The position numbers and the translations under genes were made by a program. Below are positions 34,476-43,761 of a stretch of DNA of 64,000 nucleotides, piece by piece. This stretch comes from Campylobacteraceae bacterium (GTDB lineage Bacteria > Campylobacterota > Campylobacteria > Campylobacterales > Sulfurospirillaceae): contig JALUBH010000027.1 in assembly GCA_027050775.1 (NCBI GenBank), positions 62,001-126,000 of the forward strand, read 5' to 3'. The stretch's first letter is position 1. Every line of letters begins with the position of its first letter. The notes below the pieces were generated by a model that worked only from the letters and a program-made list of their open reading frames with translations, was not told where the DNA came from and ran no database searches.

Positions 34476-35884
34476 GATATGCTCCTTAAAAATTCAAAAC
34501 TCCAAGGTGTCAGTAAAAACAACAAAGACAAAGCAAAAATCACTAATGCAAAAACTTCATTGCCATAAACTACTTTTTGCTTTTCCTCTCCCTCATACTT
34601 CATAGATTGGTAAATTTCAACAAATTTATAAAATATGATGGATAAAAGCCCTAACAATATAATAATAGCACCTATCATCAACAGTAGATGCTTATTAACT
34701 TTCGCTATATCTATCATAGCACCAAAACCATAAAGCTCACTAAAAAACATGGGGCTTGGAGGAATTGACACTATCGCTAGCAAAAACAAACCGGTTAAAA
34801 AATAAAACACTTTTCCGCTCACTCCACTGTAACCTTTTAATGCTCCAGCTATCCTGTACTTTCCTTTTGATTCTAAGATGCCGGTTGAGAGAAAAAGAGC
34901 CGGCTTTAAAAATGCATGAGCTCCAAAATGCAAAAGTGCCGGAAATATACCACCACTTGCCCAAAAAAGTGCGATTATAGCCATATGCTCTACGCCAGAG
35001 AGTGAAAAAAGTCGCATAAAATCTTTTGCGCGATATATCAAAAAAGAGACGATAAATATAGTCAAAGCCGTATAGGTAAATACAAATATAAATACATGTT
35101 GATGATTTATAATGCTGGCAATCTTGCTAAATCTAAAAAATCCAACTATGACGGCACTCTCTAAAATACCGCTAAAAAGTGCAGCTATGGGATAAAAAGA
35201 GGCTCTTTCTATATTGGCAAGCCATAAATTCATAGGGAAAAATCCCATCTTTATAAACATGCCAAGTGTCGTGATAGCAAATCCTATCTCAAACAAGAAC
35301 GGTGATTTTATATGTTTTGCATTTTGTAATAAAGCCGAAAAACTCATCGCATTTTCACCTAAAATCGGCTTAGCACTTGCATAAATCAAAATGATACCAA
35401 AAAGTATCAAAGAGATGGCAATGGCACCAACTATCATATAATTCCAAGCCTCTTTTTTTGCCGCTAGTGTTTGATTTGTTTTTATCATATAGACTGTACT
35501 TAGCGTGGCAGTCTCTAAACCTATCCAATAAACTCCCATATTGTTTGCCAATATGGAAGCAGTAAGACCTATCCAAAAAATCGCAAAAAATCTGTAAAAT
35601 TTTGCATTTTCACTTTTGCTTATCTTTACATGTAAGTCAAGTGTACTGACTGCCAGCGTTACACAAATAGCTACGATAGAGGAAACAAGCATTATGTATT
35701 CGCTTAATTTATCTACGACCAAATAATCACCCCAAACGGAATAAGGCTTTGGTAAAAAAAATAATCGTATTGATGGAATCAAAATCAAAAGCGAAGTGAT
35801 TGGAAAAAGATATTTTGATTTACTTATATCCCAAAATGAAAATACCAACATGATAAGTGCAGGTAGCATCAATAGAAAAATCAC
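34472..35884 (-). CDS. HyfF-like antiporter subunit with altered channel motif (set B)
   Basis: 470 residues, about 14 membrane segments. TM5 Glu is kept (WIGLETATLST). The TM7 region reads TLGMFIKMGFFPMNLWLANI where set A has GFGTKAGLAPMHSWLPDAH: Lys is present but the His and Asp of the following loop are replaced. The protein is thus a diverged paralogue, and the ion-path chemistry may differ. It overlaps the HyfE-like gene upstream by four bases and DUF167 downstream by four. Confidence 0.85.
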   Translation of the reverse strand: MIFLLMLPALIMLVFSFWDISKSKYLFPITSLLILIPSIRLFFLPKPYSVWGDYLVVDKLSEYIMLVSSIVAICVTLAVSTLDLHVKISKSENAKFYRFFAIFWIGLTASILANNMGVYWIGLETATLSTVYMIKTNQTLAAKKEAWNYMIVGAIAISLILFGIILIYASAKPILGENAMSFSALLQNAKHIKSPFLFEIGFAITTLGMFIKMGFFPMNLWLANIERASFYPIAALFSGILESAVIVGFFRFSKIASIINHQHVFIFVFTYTALTIFIVSFLIYRAKDFMRLFSLSGVEHMAIIALFWASGGIFPALLHFGAHAFLKPALFLSTGILESKGKYRIAGALKGYSGVSGKVFYFLTGLFLLAIVSIPPSPMFFSELYGFGAMIDIAKVNKHLLLMIGAIIILLGLLSIIFYKFVEIYQSMKYEGEEKQKVVYGNEVFALVIFALSLLFLLTPWSFEFLRSIS

Positions 35885-36471
35885 GATAACTCCTCCGATT
35901 TAAAAAGTAGATTTATGATGACAATCGCCATCAATAAATCAAAAAATATACCAAGTTCTACAAGCATCGGCATACCATTTGTCGCTGTAGTTCCTAGTAA
36001 AAACAGTGAATTTTCTATCGTTAAAAATCCTATGATTTTAGCTGCTATATTTTTATGTTCAATTATCAACAAAAGAGATAAAAATAGAGCTGATATGCTT
36101 ATAGCTACATAATTTGCATTTGATGACATCATATTTGTGATTGGCTCTGCCAAATAAAATGTAAAAACTAAAAGTGCGGGTATGAGCATAATAGAGTAAT
36201 AAACCGGCACATTTGGTGTAATTTGACGAGCTAATCCAAACTTAATACTAACTTTTTTCAATATATATGGAATCACAGCTGACTTAACAATGAGTGTCAA
36301 AAATCCACTTATAATCATAGTGTTATCGTCTATCTTAAATCCGATAGATATCGCCAAAAGTGCAAGCGAGAGTGAATTCAGTGAGTACCAAAGAATCAAT
36401 CCATACAATCTGGATGTGAAAAGAGCGCTTATAAGTGTGGCTAAAAATGCTCCTATTAAAAAACTAGTCAT
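35881..36471 (-). CDS. HyfE-like membrane subunit (set B)
   Basis: 196 residues, about six to seven membrane segments. GFLTIENSLFLLGTT followed by GMPMLVELGIFFDL is the HyfE signature, as in the set A copy (215 residues). It starts six bases after the NuoH-like stop and overlaps the HyfF-like gene by four bases. Confidence 0.87.
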   Translation of the reverse strand: MTSFLIGAFLATLISALFTSRLYGLILWYSLNSLSLALLAISIGFKIDDNTMIISGFLTLIVKSAVIPYILKKVSIKFGLARQITPNVPVYYSIMLIPALLVFTFYLAEPITNMMSSNANYVAISISALFLSLLLIIEHKNIAAKIIGFLTIENSLFLLGTTATNGMPMLVELGIFFDLLMAIVIINLLFKSEELS

Positions 36472-36476
36472 AATTT

Positions 36477-37397
36477 CTACGCCCCCAACACATAAAATGT
36501 GATTAGCGATAAAAACGCAAAAACTATAGCAATTCCAAGAAGATTTGGCACTTTAAAAAGTCTCAATTTTGCTATGTTTACTTCTAGGAGTGCTACAGCA
36601 ATTGCTACTATAAAAAGCTTAGCGATAAAAACCAAAATAGCTGATACAATAGGAAGGTTTAATCCAAATGGCACAAATAATGATACAAATATGGATGCAA
36701 AAATTATAAATTTTATACTTCCTGCACTCTCAATTAATAATAGATAAAATCCGCTGAGATCCAAAATCATAGCTTCATGAACCATTGTTAGCTCTAAGTG
36801 CGTTTCTGGATTGTCAACTGGGATTCTACCGTTTTCTGCAATCAAAAGTATAAAAAAACTAATGCCTGCAAATATAAAACTAGCTATATGAGATGATGGA
36901 AAATGCAAACTAAGGTTTATACCTGCTTGTCCAATTCCAAGATTTTTTGCCATCATGGAGACACTAAAAAGTGTCAATATCATGGCAGGCTCCACCAAAG
37001 CAGAGATAAAAGCTTCACGGCTACTTCCAAGTCCTCCAAAACTACTCGCACTATCAAGTCCAAGAAGCATAAGAAAAAAGGTGGAAAGCGAGATAAGTCC
37101 AGTAATCGTAAAAGCATCTACAAAACTCACATAATATTCACCACTTACGATAGGTGGAAGAAAAAACAGAGTCAGCAAAAGAGGCGAAAGAACTAAAAAA
37201 GGTGCAATTCTTGTGATAGCACTTGTCTCTTTTGAAATGATTATCTCTTTGCTCAATAATTTTGAAAAATCCCTATATCCTTGGAAAATTGAGATTGGTT
37301 TTTTATATAAAAGATACATCTTCACCATCTTCATAAAACTGGGCATCAAAGGAGCTAAAAAAATCAAAAGCAATATACTAAAGATATAAAGAATCAT
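36477..37397 (-). CDS. HyfC/NuoH-like membrane subunit (set B)
   Basis: 306 residues, about eight membrane segments. PISIFQGYRDFSKLLSKE near the start and RIPVDNPETHLELTMVHEAM around residues 200-220 place it in the NuoH/HyfC family. The second motif is almost identical to set A. It overlaps the HyfB-like gene by four bases. Confidence 0.91.
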   Translation of the reverse strand: MILYIFSILLLIFLAPLMPSFMKMVKMYLLYKKPISIFQGYRDFSKLLSKEIIISKETSAITRIAPFLVLSPLLLTLFFLPPIVSGEYYVSFVDAFTITGLISLSTFFLMLLGLDSASSFGGLGSSREAFISALVEPAMILTLFSVSMMAKNLGIGQAGINLSLHFPSSHIASFIFAGISFFILLIAENGRIPVDNPETHLELTMVHEAMILDLSGFYLLLIESAGSIKFIIFASIFVSLFVPFGLNLPIVSAILVFIAKLFIVAIAVALLEVNIAKLRLFKVPNLLGIAIVFAFLSLITFYVLGA

Positions 37398-39274
37398 TTT
37401 TTATCTCCAATGAGCAATACTTTGATAGATATAATCATCACTACAGACTCTAATGCCAATGTCGCCCAGCTAAACTCATGGACAAAAATTCTATAACTAA
37501 ATAAAACAGACAAGAGTATGTTAAAAATCATCGCTGCATATCTGCTTTGCTCAAAATGAGCCAACCTATAGACATAATAACTCATCTTATTTGTCCATTT
37601 CACGCTACTTTGATAAAGCGATCTCTCAAAAAGAGGTCTTACATGTACGCTAAAACTTGCGTCTTTAAACTTTGTTTTATGCCCTGCTATAACTTCTTTT
37701 TCAAAGTGCTCATCAGGATTGTATAACCAAGTAAAAAATCTTCTAATTGGTCCTGCAAAGCCTGTTGCGGAGTATTGTGTTTTGGCACTTGTATTGTAGC
37801 CGCATGCCCAAGTATGATAAACTCTATCTTTTATATTTAAGGATTTATAAATCGCATATATGCTTAAAGTTAGCACAATTAATCCAGCCAACAGAATAAG
37901 AGGTGAAACTATACCGCCGTTATCGGATATCGAGTGCATGCTCCAGATATTTGGAAAAATTTTGTTGTATATACTTATATGTAAGAGTTGGCCGGTTACC
38001 CCATCAAAAAGTTTCATATAAAAAGGGGTAAAGAGCATCAAAGAGACCACAACCAAACTCATCAAAATCATACCTGTTTTCATCATCGCATTTACTTCGT
38101 GAGCGTGTTTTGCATTTGTACTTCTATGAAGCCCTAAAAATGTAATACCAAAGACCTTTACGAAACAAGCTATCGCCAAACCTCCCGTTAGGGCAAGTGC
38201 AAAAACAGAAAATGGTATAGCTAGTTTTAGTGAAATATTATCTATACTTGCCGAGCCAAGGAGGGATTGAAAAATCATCCATTCACTCAAAAATCCATTT
38301 GTCGGAGGAAGTGCAGATATACTGATGGAAGCCAAAAGAAATGTAAAAGCAGTTATAGGCATCGCTTTTATGAGTCCGCCATATTTTTCCATATTTTTAG
38401 TTTTTGTTTGATGAAGAACACTTCCTGCACCCATAAATAGTAAAGATTTAAAACTCATATGATTAAACGAATGAAAAAGTGCTGCCATAAAAGCAAAAGC
38501 GCTAAGAGTTGGTAATTTTAGCGATAAAAATATCATGCCCATGCCAAATCCTAGAAGAATAATACCGATATTTTCGATGGAATGATTTGCTAAGAGTGCT
38601 TTTATATCGTGCTCACTGAGGGCATATAAAACTCCCACCAAAGAAGAGATTGCACCTAAAATTAGTATTAAAACTCCCCATTCAAGTTGCCAATCTGACA
38701 AAATATCAAATAAAAATCTAAACAGTCCATAAATCGCAACTTTTAGCATAACTCCGCTCATCAAAGCGGAAACAGGACTAGGAGCTGCGGGATGAGCATA
38801 AGGGAGCCATACATGCATAGGAACCACTCCGGCCTTACTCAAAAGTCCAAGCACTGCAAAGAAAAATAACAAAGTAGGATATGCAAAATTTGATGCGATA
38901 ATTTTCATAGAATTAAAATCAATCTCAAGATTTCCGTTTGTTACAATCAAGAAAAATAGCAATAAAAATACAAATCCAAAGTGAGTCATAAAAAAGTAAA
39001 ATCTGGCCGCTTTTATAGTTGATTTATCTTCAATTTCAGTAAGTATTAATTGCCAAGAAGTCAAACTCATAAGTTCCCAAAATAGTAAAAAAACAAGAGC
39101 ATTTCCTGCAACTACAACACCAAGCATAGATATGATGAAGCCAAAATAATGCACTAGATAATGTACTTTTCTTTTTATATGAGGTAGATAACCAAAAGAG
39201 TAAAACAAATTTGGCACGACTCCAAGCATTATTAAAAATACAAATAAAATTGACAATTTATCAAATATAAACAA
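37394..39274 (-). CDS. HyfB-like antiporter subunit (set B)
   Basis: 626 residues, TTG start with AGGAT seven bases upstream. About 15-16 membrane segments of NuoL/MrpA type: TM5 Glu in LLFWELMSLTSW, TM7 Lys in GLLSKAGVVPMHVWLPYAHP, then SPVSALMSGVMLK. The late region has TWACGYN and YSATGFAGPIRRFFTW as in set A. It opens the whole 16-kb array; upstream lie a candidate -10 box and a palindrome. Confidence 0.92.
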   Translation of the reverse strand: MFIFDKLSILFVFLIMLGVVPNLFYSFGYLPHIKRKVHYLVHYFGFIISMLGVVVAGNALVFLLFWELMSLTSWQLILTEIEDKSTIKAARFYFFMTHFGFVFLLLFFLIVTNGNLEIDFNSMKIIASNFAYPTLLFFFAVLGLLSKAGVVPMHVWLPYAHPAAPSPVSALMSGVMLKVAIYGLFRFLFDILSDWQLEWGVLILILGAISSLVGVLYALSEHDIKALLANHSIENIGIILLGFGMGMIFLSLKLPTLSAFAFMAALFHSFNHMSFKSLLFMGAGSVLHQTKTKNMEKYGGLIKAMPITAFTFLLASISISALPPTNGFLSEWMIFQSLLGSASIDNISLKLAIPFSVFALALTGGLAIACFVKVFGITFLGLHRSTNAKHAHEVNAMMKTGMILMSLVVVSLMLFTPFYMKLFDGVTGQLLHISIYNKIFPNIWSMHSISDNGGIVSPLILLAGLIVLTLSIYAIYKSLNIKDRVYHTWACGYNTSAKTQYSATGFAGPIRRFFTWLYNPDEHFEKEVIAGHKTKFKDASFSVHVRPLFERSLYQSSVKWTNKMSYYVYRLAHFEQSRYAAMIFNILLSVLFSYRIFVHEFSWATLALESVVMIISIKVLLIGDKK

Positions 39275-39334
39275 TTTTTTATCCTAAAGCAAAAAGGGCT
39301 TTTTTGAGAGTCCTGTAAATTTATGTTTCATTAT

Positions 39335-39354
39335 TTAAATACTAGCGTATTTAA
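39335..39354. promoter_or_regulatory. Palindrome in the leader of the hydrogenase-like array
   Basis: Arms TTAAATAC and GTATTTAA with a four-base centre (TAGC). It lies between a candidate minus-strand -10 box (TACAAT, 39378-39383) and the TTG start at 39274, so it could be an operator or an RNA hairpin. No regulator can be named from it. Confidence 0.4.
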
Positions 39355-39377
39355 TGTAAGTTTTCTAAAAGTAGGGC

Positions 39378-39383
39378 ATTGTA
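39378..39383 (-). promoter_or_regulatory. Candidate -10 box of the set B operon
   Basis: TACAAT within TTTAGATACAATGCCC on the minus strand. It is about 104 bases upstream of the first gene; no -35 box is evident. Confidence 0.35.
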
Positions 39384-39432
39384 TCTAAATTTTAATTAAG
39401 TTACAATAAAATGGCAAGTACTTAACCAGAAG

Positions 39433-40425
39433 TTAATTGCCACCAAATCTTATAAGTGCACTAGCCCAGGTAAAGCCACCGCCGAAAGTATCGAGCAACA
39501 TCAAGTCGCCTTTTTTCAATCTTCCCTCTTCATAGGCATCACTCATAGCCATAGGTATAGATGCTGCTGAAGTATTTCCATACTTTCCTACCGTGAAAAC
39601 TGTCTTCTCTTTTGAAAATTTAAGCTTATTTCTAACTGCCTCTATAATCCTAAGATTTGCCTGATGTGGTATAAAAAGATCTACATCTTCTGATTTTATC
39701 TCATTTGTTTTTAGTATATCCACTACATCTCTTGTTAGAGTTCTAACTGCTACTTTAAAGACTTCGTTGCCTGCCATCTTGATATATTGTAGTTTTTTCT
39801 CCATCATATCAGCTGAACATGGATATGTAGATCCACAACCCGGAGTTATAAGCAGATCCGAATACTTTCCATCAGCTGAAGCATGAACATCAATTATAGC
39901 CTCATTTTTATCTTCTGTTGCACTGATTATCGCAGCGCCTGCTCCATCACCAAAAAGTATGCAAGTTCCTCTATCTGTATAATCAACCAAAGAGCTTATC
40001 TTTTCGGCACCAACTAGAAGTATATTTTTCTTTGCACCTGATTCTATAAACGCCTTAGCAATAGAGAGTATATATACAAATCCACTACAAGCCGCGCTAA
40101 CATCAAATGCCATAACATCTCTTATGCCTACTTTATCACTAATCAAACATGCAGTTGAAGGCATACACAAATGATCAGGTGAAAGAGTAGCGCAAATCAC
40201 CAAATCTATATCATCTTTGTCTAAACCTGAACGCTCTATCGCTTTTTTTGCGGCTAATGCACCCATATCACTTGTAGTTTGATTTGGAGCTGCAATTCTT
40301 CTGTTTTTTATACCTGTACGCTGCACAATCCACTCGTCGCTCGTATCGACAATTTTTTCAAAATCTGCATTGCTCATAACTTTTTCCGGAACATAAGAAC
40401 CGATGGATTTTAAAGATGCGTACAT
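39433..40425 (-). CDS. fabH: 3-oxoacyl-ACP synthase III FabH
   Basis: 330 residues. Starts fatty acid chains by condensing acetyl-CoA with malonyl-ACP. The catalytic triad is visible: Cys in SAACSGFVY, His in IPHQANLRI and Asn in [10 protein letters not shown]-terminal [10 protein letters not shown] and [11 protein letters not shown] are typical. It lies 10 bases after plsX. Confidence 0.96.
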   Translation of the reverse strand: MYASLKSIGSYVPEKVMSNADFEKIVDTSDEWIVQRTGIKNRRIAAPNQTTSDMGALAAKKAIERSGLDKDDIDLVICATLSPDHLCMPSTACLISDKVGIRDVMAFDVSAACSGFVYILSIAKAFIESGAKKNILLVGAEKISSLVDYTDRGTCILFGDGAGAAIISATEDKNEAIIDVHASADGKYSDLLITPGCGSTYPCSADMMEKKLQYIKMAGNEVFKVAVRTLTRDVVDILKTNEIKSEDVDLFIPHQANLRIIEAVRNKLKFSKEKTVFTVGKYGNTSAASIPMAMSDAYEEGRLKKGDLMLLDTFGGGFTWASALIRFGGN

Positions 40426-40435
40426 TTATATCCTT

Positions 40436-41431
40436 TTATATATCTTGTTGTAGTTTAGCGATATTCTCTTCTATATCTTCATTTATATCTGAATCCAAAA
40501 AACTAATCGCTTGAAAAATAGCATTTTTGATAGCCTTTGCATTACTCTTCCCGTGCGCTACTATAGCACAGCCTTTTATACCTATCAGTGGTGCTCCACC
40601 ATACTCAGCATAGTCAACCTGTTTTTTTAAAACTTTAAATACTCTTCTCATCAAAAGTGAACCGGCTATAGCTATAGGGGATCTTCTAATATTTTTTTTG
40701 ATAATCTTCGTGATAGATTCTGCGACACCTTCACTAGTTTTGAGTAGTATATTTCCCACAAATCCATCACAAACAACAACATCTGTTGAACCATCAAAGA
40801 TATTATTTCCCTCAACATAACCAATAAAGCTATCATTTGCAGATAAAACTTTATATACCTCTTTGGTTATATCATTGCCTTTACTTTTCTCCTCTCCATT
40901 TGAGAGAAGTCCAACACGAGGATTTTGAGTCTTTAGAACATCTTTTACATAAGCTTCACCCATTATTGCAAATTGAACCAAATGTTCACTTTTACAATCT
41001 ACATTTGCACCGATATCCAAAACAAAACTTGGTCTGTTTGTAGAAGTCGGCATGATAGTCGCAATTGCCGGTCTAAGTACGCCTTTAAGTCGTCCTATAC
41101 GAAGTGTTGCCAAACTCATAGTAGCACCGCTATGTCCCGGAGAAACAACAGCATCTGCTTTTCCATCCCTAACTAACTCAACTGCTTTGTATATAGAGGT
41201 TTCTTTCTTTTTAAGAGCATCTGTAGCACTATCACTCATGCTAAGCACTTCATCAGCCTGAACAAATGTTATCTTTTCTAAAAACTGCGGAGGGATTAAT
41301 CCTTGAACCTCTTCTACTCTTCCAACTAGTATCGGGTGGAACTCCTGCTCTCTAAGTGCCTTTATAGCACCTTCAATAACAGGTCCTGGACCTAAATCTC
41401 CACCCATTACATCAATGGCAATATTTAACAT
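40436..41431 (-). CDS. plsX: Phosphate acyltransferase PlsX
   Basis: 331 residues. Makes acyl-phosphate from acyl-ACP for PlsY. N-terminal [19 protein letters not shown], then [27 protein letters not shown] and [12 protein letters not shown] are all family hallmarks. It directly follows rpmF, with no gap, in the common rpmF-plsX-fabH order. Confidence 0.96.
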   Translation of the reverse strand: MLNIAIDVMGGDLGPGPVIEGAIKALREQEFHPILVGRVEEVQGLIPPQFLEKITFVQADEVLSMSDSATDALKKKETSIYKAVELVRDGKADAVVSPGHSGATMSLATLRIGRLKGVLRPAIATIMPTSTNRPSFVLDIGANVDCKSEHLVQFAIMGEAYVKDVLKTQNPRVGLLSNGEEKSKGNDITKEVYKVLSANDSFIGYVEGNNIFDGSTDVVVCDGFVGNILLKTSEGVAESITKIIKKNIRRSPIAIAGSLLMRRVFKVLKKQVDYAEYGGAPLIGIKGCAIVAHGKSNAKAIKNAIFQAISFLDSDINEDIEENIAKLQQDI

Positions 41432-41584
41432 CTAGTTTTTATATTCGCCTGTTGTTTTATTTATCCTATGTGGCATTTTCCATGTGCCATCACTATCTTT
41501 TACAGGCATTGCTAGTATCACTTTGTAGTGAGTTCTTCTCTTTGCCGATCTTGTCTTACTTACTCTTCTCTTTGGAACTGCCAT
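41432..41584 (-). CDS. rpmF: 50S ribosomal protein L32
   Basis: 50 residues, starting [20 protein letters not shown], the near-universal L32 N-terminus, followed by [15 protein letters not shown]. No zinc cysteines are present, as in many cysteine-free L32 forms. It is two bases downstream of the DUF177 gene and abuts plsX, the standard arrangement. Confidence 0.95.
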   Translation of the reverse strand: MAVPKRRVSKTRSAKRRTHYKVILAMPVKDSDGTWKMPHRINKTTGEYKN

Positions 41585-41586
41585 AA

Positions 41587-41961
41587 TTATTCTCCTAAAA
41601 TATTGTTATTATTTTCTCTACTGCAATTTTTGCAATAGAGATATTCACATTTGAGCGATTCTAGTTCACTCTTTAACATTGTATCAAAATTTACATAAGC
41701 ATCGAAGTACTCTATCAAATTATCATAGTTATCTTCATTATATATACCATTACTGGCATATATCTCAAAGCTCTGATTAACTACTTTTTCAAAATCTACA
41801 CCACATCTGTCACAGATATGATTAAAACTGCCGCTCATGTTGCCGTTACATTTTACTAGATTTTTATCTACTCTTTTTGCATTACCGCAAAATTTGATAT
41901 TATCTTGTTTTACTTCAAAATCAATCCCACTTTGTGGAATCTTTTTGAACTCAATTTTCAT
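41587..41961 (-). CDS. DUF177/YceD family protein
   Basis: 124 residues. [22 protein letters not shown] in the middle is the YceD pattern with a cysteine pair, and a second pair, YCKNC, lies near the end, suggesting a bound metal. The family acts in 23S rRNA processing in other organisms and nearly always precedes rpmF, as here. The interval to ndk is 12 bases. Confidence 0.82.
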   Translation of the reverse strand: MKIEFKKIPQSGIDFEVKQDNIKFCGNAKRVDKNLVKCNGNMSGSFNHICDRCGVDFEKVVNQSFEIYASNGIYNEDNYDNLIEYFDAYVNFDTMLKSELESLKCEYLYCKNCSRENNNNILGE

Positions 41962-41973
41962 ATTATACCGTTT

Positions 41974-42387
41974 TTAAAGTAATTCTCTTCCTGCAAAAAA
42001 GAAATCTATCTCTATCTTTGCATTTTCCAAACTATCACTTCCGTGAACCGCATTTGCATCTATACTCTGCGCAAAGTCAGCTCTTATAGTGCCGGCTTCC
42101 GCTTCTTTTGGATTTGTTGCGCCCATAAGTTCTCTATTTTTGGCTACTGCATTTTCACCCTCAAGCACCATAGCAACAACCGGTCCACTTGTCATAAACT
42201 CTACTAACTCGCCAAAAAATGGCCTCCCTGCATGCACTTCATAAAATTTTCCTGCATCGCTCTTGCTAAGTTGTATCTTTTTCATACCGACAATTCTAAG
42301 TCCATTTGACTCAAATCTGTCGACTATTTTTCCTATAACATTTTTTGCTACCGCATCTGGTTTTATTATTGATAATGTTCTTTCCAA
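41974..42387 (-). CDS. ndk: Nucleoside diphosphate kinase
   Basis: 137 residues. [19 protein letters not shown] opens the protein; [17 protein letters not shown] and the active-site His segment [12 protein letters not shown] complete the diagnosis. It equilibrates nucleoside triphosphates. A strong -10 box lies upstream at 42436-42441. Confidence 0.97.
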   Translation of the reverse strand: MERTLSIIKPDAVAKNVIGKIVDRFESNGLRIVGMKKIQLSKSDAGKFYEVHAGRPFFGELVEFMTSGPVVAMVLEGENAVAKNRELMGATNPKEAEAGTIRADFAQSIDANAVHGSDSLENAKIEIDFFFAGRELL

Positions 42388-42435
42388 TATTTTCTCCTAA
42401 ATTTATTAATCTCTTTTCACAGAGGTCAAGAGCGG

Positions 42436-42441
42436 ATTATA
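42436..42441 (-). promoter_or_regulatory. Candidate -10 box of the ndk-rpmF-plsX-fabH operon
   Basis: TATAAT within TTTTTTTGGTATAATCCG on the minus strand, about 49 bases before the ndk ATG. Tight spacing of the five genes downstream suggests one transcript. Confidence 0.55.
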
Positions 42442-42487
42442 CCAAAAAAAGTTTTAATTGTAGTTAAAATTTAGATTAAGAAGGAGA

Positions 42488-42512
42488 TTGAGATGATGAC
42501 ACACCATCTCAA
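42488..42512 (-). terminator. Hairpin after the ferredoxin gene
   Basis: Arms TTGAGATG and CATCTCAA, nine bases apart, ten bases beyond the ferredoxin stop. Only a weak pyrimidine run follows on the minus strand, so termination is likely but not certain. Confidence 0.45.
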
Positions 42513-42521
42513 GTTTTTATG

Positions 42522-42806
42522 CTATTCTACGCAGGGAGTATCGCCTTTTCTAAGATCCGCTCCTATTTCGTCACGACTTGGTTGACCTTCAACCACATCA
42601 CTCCAAACTATACACCCTTCAGTCGGGCATGCAGCTGCACAAGCAGGTTCGTCATGATGACCAACACACTCTACACATTTGTCAGCATATACATAATATA
42701 TATCTTCTCCTGTTGGGTTATCATCATCATCAACAATCGCTTCTACCGGACACTCATCTATGCAAGCTCCACAAGCTATACAAATATCTGTAATTTTTAC
42801 AGCCAT
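42522..42806 (-). CDS. fdxA: 2[4Fe-4S] ferredoxin (FdxA type)
   Basis: 94 residues. First motif CIACGACIDECPVEAI. Second motif CVECVGHHDEPACAAACP with the extra spacing seen in Allochromatium-type ferredoxins, plus a further cysteine in TEGC and one near the C-terminus (TPCVE). It is divergent from the peroxiredoxin gene; the same pair (fdxA-ahpC) is known from C. jejuni and points to a redox-stress link. Confidence 0.88.
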   Translation of the reverse strand: MAVKITDICIACGACIDECPVEAIVDDDDNPTGEDIYYVYADKCVECVGHHDEPACAAACPTEGCIVWSDVVEGQPSRDEIGADLRKGDTPCVE

Positions 42807-42959
42807 TTCAACTCCTTAAATTTGATTTATACGAAACTATATCACAAGAAAATTAAAATAGAAATAAAAGTAAAGACTATTTCATAAATCTACAGGAAAA
42901 TATAAATTATAAACCAGACTTCTAATAACAGATTTAATCTTAACATAATATTAAAATGC

Positions 42960-42965
42960 TATAAT
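42960..42965 (+). promoter_or_regulatory. Candidate -10 box of the peroxiredoxin gene
   Basis: TATAAT within AAATGCTATAATTTTC, 37 bases before the ATG; AAGGAG provides the ribosome site. The 195-base divergent interval (42807-43001) is very AT-rich. I see no clear PerR-type box in it. Confidence 0.5.
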
Positions 42966-43001
42966 TTTCTTTCTAAGAAAAATTATTAATAAGGAGAAAA
43001 T

Positions 43002-43598
43002 ATGTTAGTTACAAACAAAGCACCTGATTTTACTGCAGCAGCAGTTTTGGAAGATGGACAGATAGTAGAGGATTTTAATCTATATGAAAATTTTGGTGAA
43101 ATGGGTACTGTTGTATTCTTTTATCCATTGGATTTTACATTTGTATGCCCAAGTGAGATTATCGCATTTTCACACAGAATTGAAGAGTTTAAAAGCAGAG
43201 GCATCAATGTAATCGGTGTATCTGTTGATAGTCAATTTTCACACTTTGCATGGAGAGAAACTTCAGTAGAAGATGGCGGAATCGGTAGAATAAAATTTCC
43301 TTTGGTAGCAGACTTGAGTAAACAAATCGCAAGAGATTTCGATGTACTTTTAAATGATAGCGTTGCCCTTAGAGGTTCATTTCTTATAGGAATTGATGGA
43401 ACCGTAAGACATGCTGTTATCAATGACTTACCACTTGGAAGAAATGTTGATGAAATGCTAAGAATGGTAGATGCTATGCTTTTCACAAATGAGTATGGCG
43501 AAGTCTGTCCTGCAGGTTGGAACAAAGGTGATGAAGGTATGAAAGCTTCAACCGAAGGCGTTGCTGAATACTTGGCAAAACATTCAGAAGAGTTATAA
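43002..43598 (+). CDS. ahpC: 2-Cys peroxiredoxin (AhpC/Prx1 type)
   Basis: 198 residues. Reduces hydrogen peroxide and organic peroxides. The peroxidatic Cys is in DFTFVCPSEI and the resolving Cys in GEVCPAGWNKG near residue 168. YPLDFT and the C-terminal extension with a YF-like tail (EYLAKHS) mark the typical Prx1 subgroup. Its stop is three bases from a palindromic repeat element. Confidence 0.93.
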   Translation: MLVTNKAPDFTAAAVLEDGQIVEDFNLYENFGEMGTVVFFYPLDFTFVCPSEIIAFSHRIEEFKSRGINVIGVSVDSQFSHFAWRETSVEDGGIGRIKFPLVADLSKQIARDFDVLLNDSVALRGSFLIGIDGTVRHAVINDLPLGRNVDEMLRMVDAMLFTNEYGEVCPAGWNKGDEGMKASTEGVAEYLAKHSEEL

Positions 43599-43600
43599 TC

Positions 43601-43714
43601 TGACTTTATGCGTTATAACGAGCAAAGCTCGTTATAACGGCAGGGACTAAAGTCCCTACAACCCCCTAAAGCTACGAAAAGCAGGACTTTTCGAGAAAAA
43701 AGTGCGTAAGATCA
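43601..43714. repeat. 114-bp palindromic element (MITE/REP-like)
   Basis: The ends are imperfect inverted repeats: TGACTTTATGCGTT on the left and, read inward from the right, TGATCTTACGCACT; mismatches are all transitions. Inside are a 13-bp stem (CGTTATAACGAGC, loop AAA, 43611-43639), a 7-bp stem AGGGACT/AGTCCCT (43642-43657) and a 7-bp stem CGAAAAG/CTTTTCG (43675-43693). The first 30 bases recur at 23171. The AGTCCC part recurs at 59155-59185. No open frame is inside. Confidence 0.65.
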
Positions 43715-43732
43715 ATCATGGTCTCTAAGAAG

Positions 43733-43758
43733 AAGGGGTGTGTGTTTTTACACCCCTT
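43733..43758 (+). terminator. Terminator-like hairpin between ahpC and dxs
   Basis: Stem AAGGGGTGT/ACACCCCTT with an eight-base loop, followed by TCTTTAAGTTG on the plus strand. It lies between the ends of two convergent genes, four bases before the dxs stop codon, and could serve both. Confidence 0.55.
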
Positions 43759-43761
43759 TCT

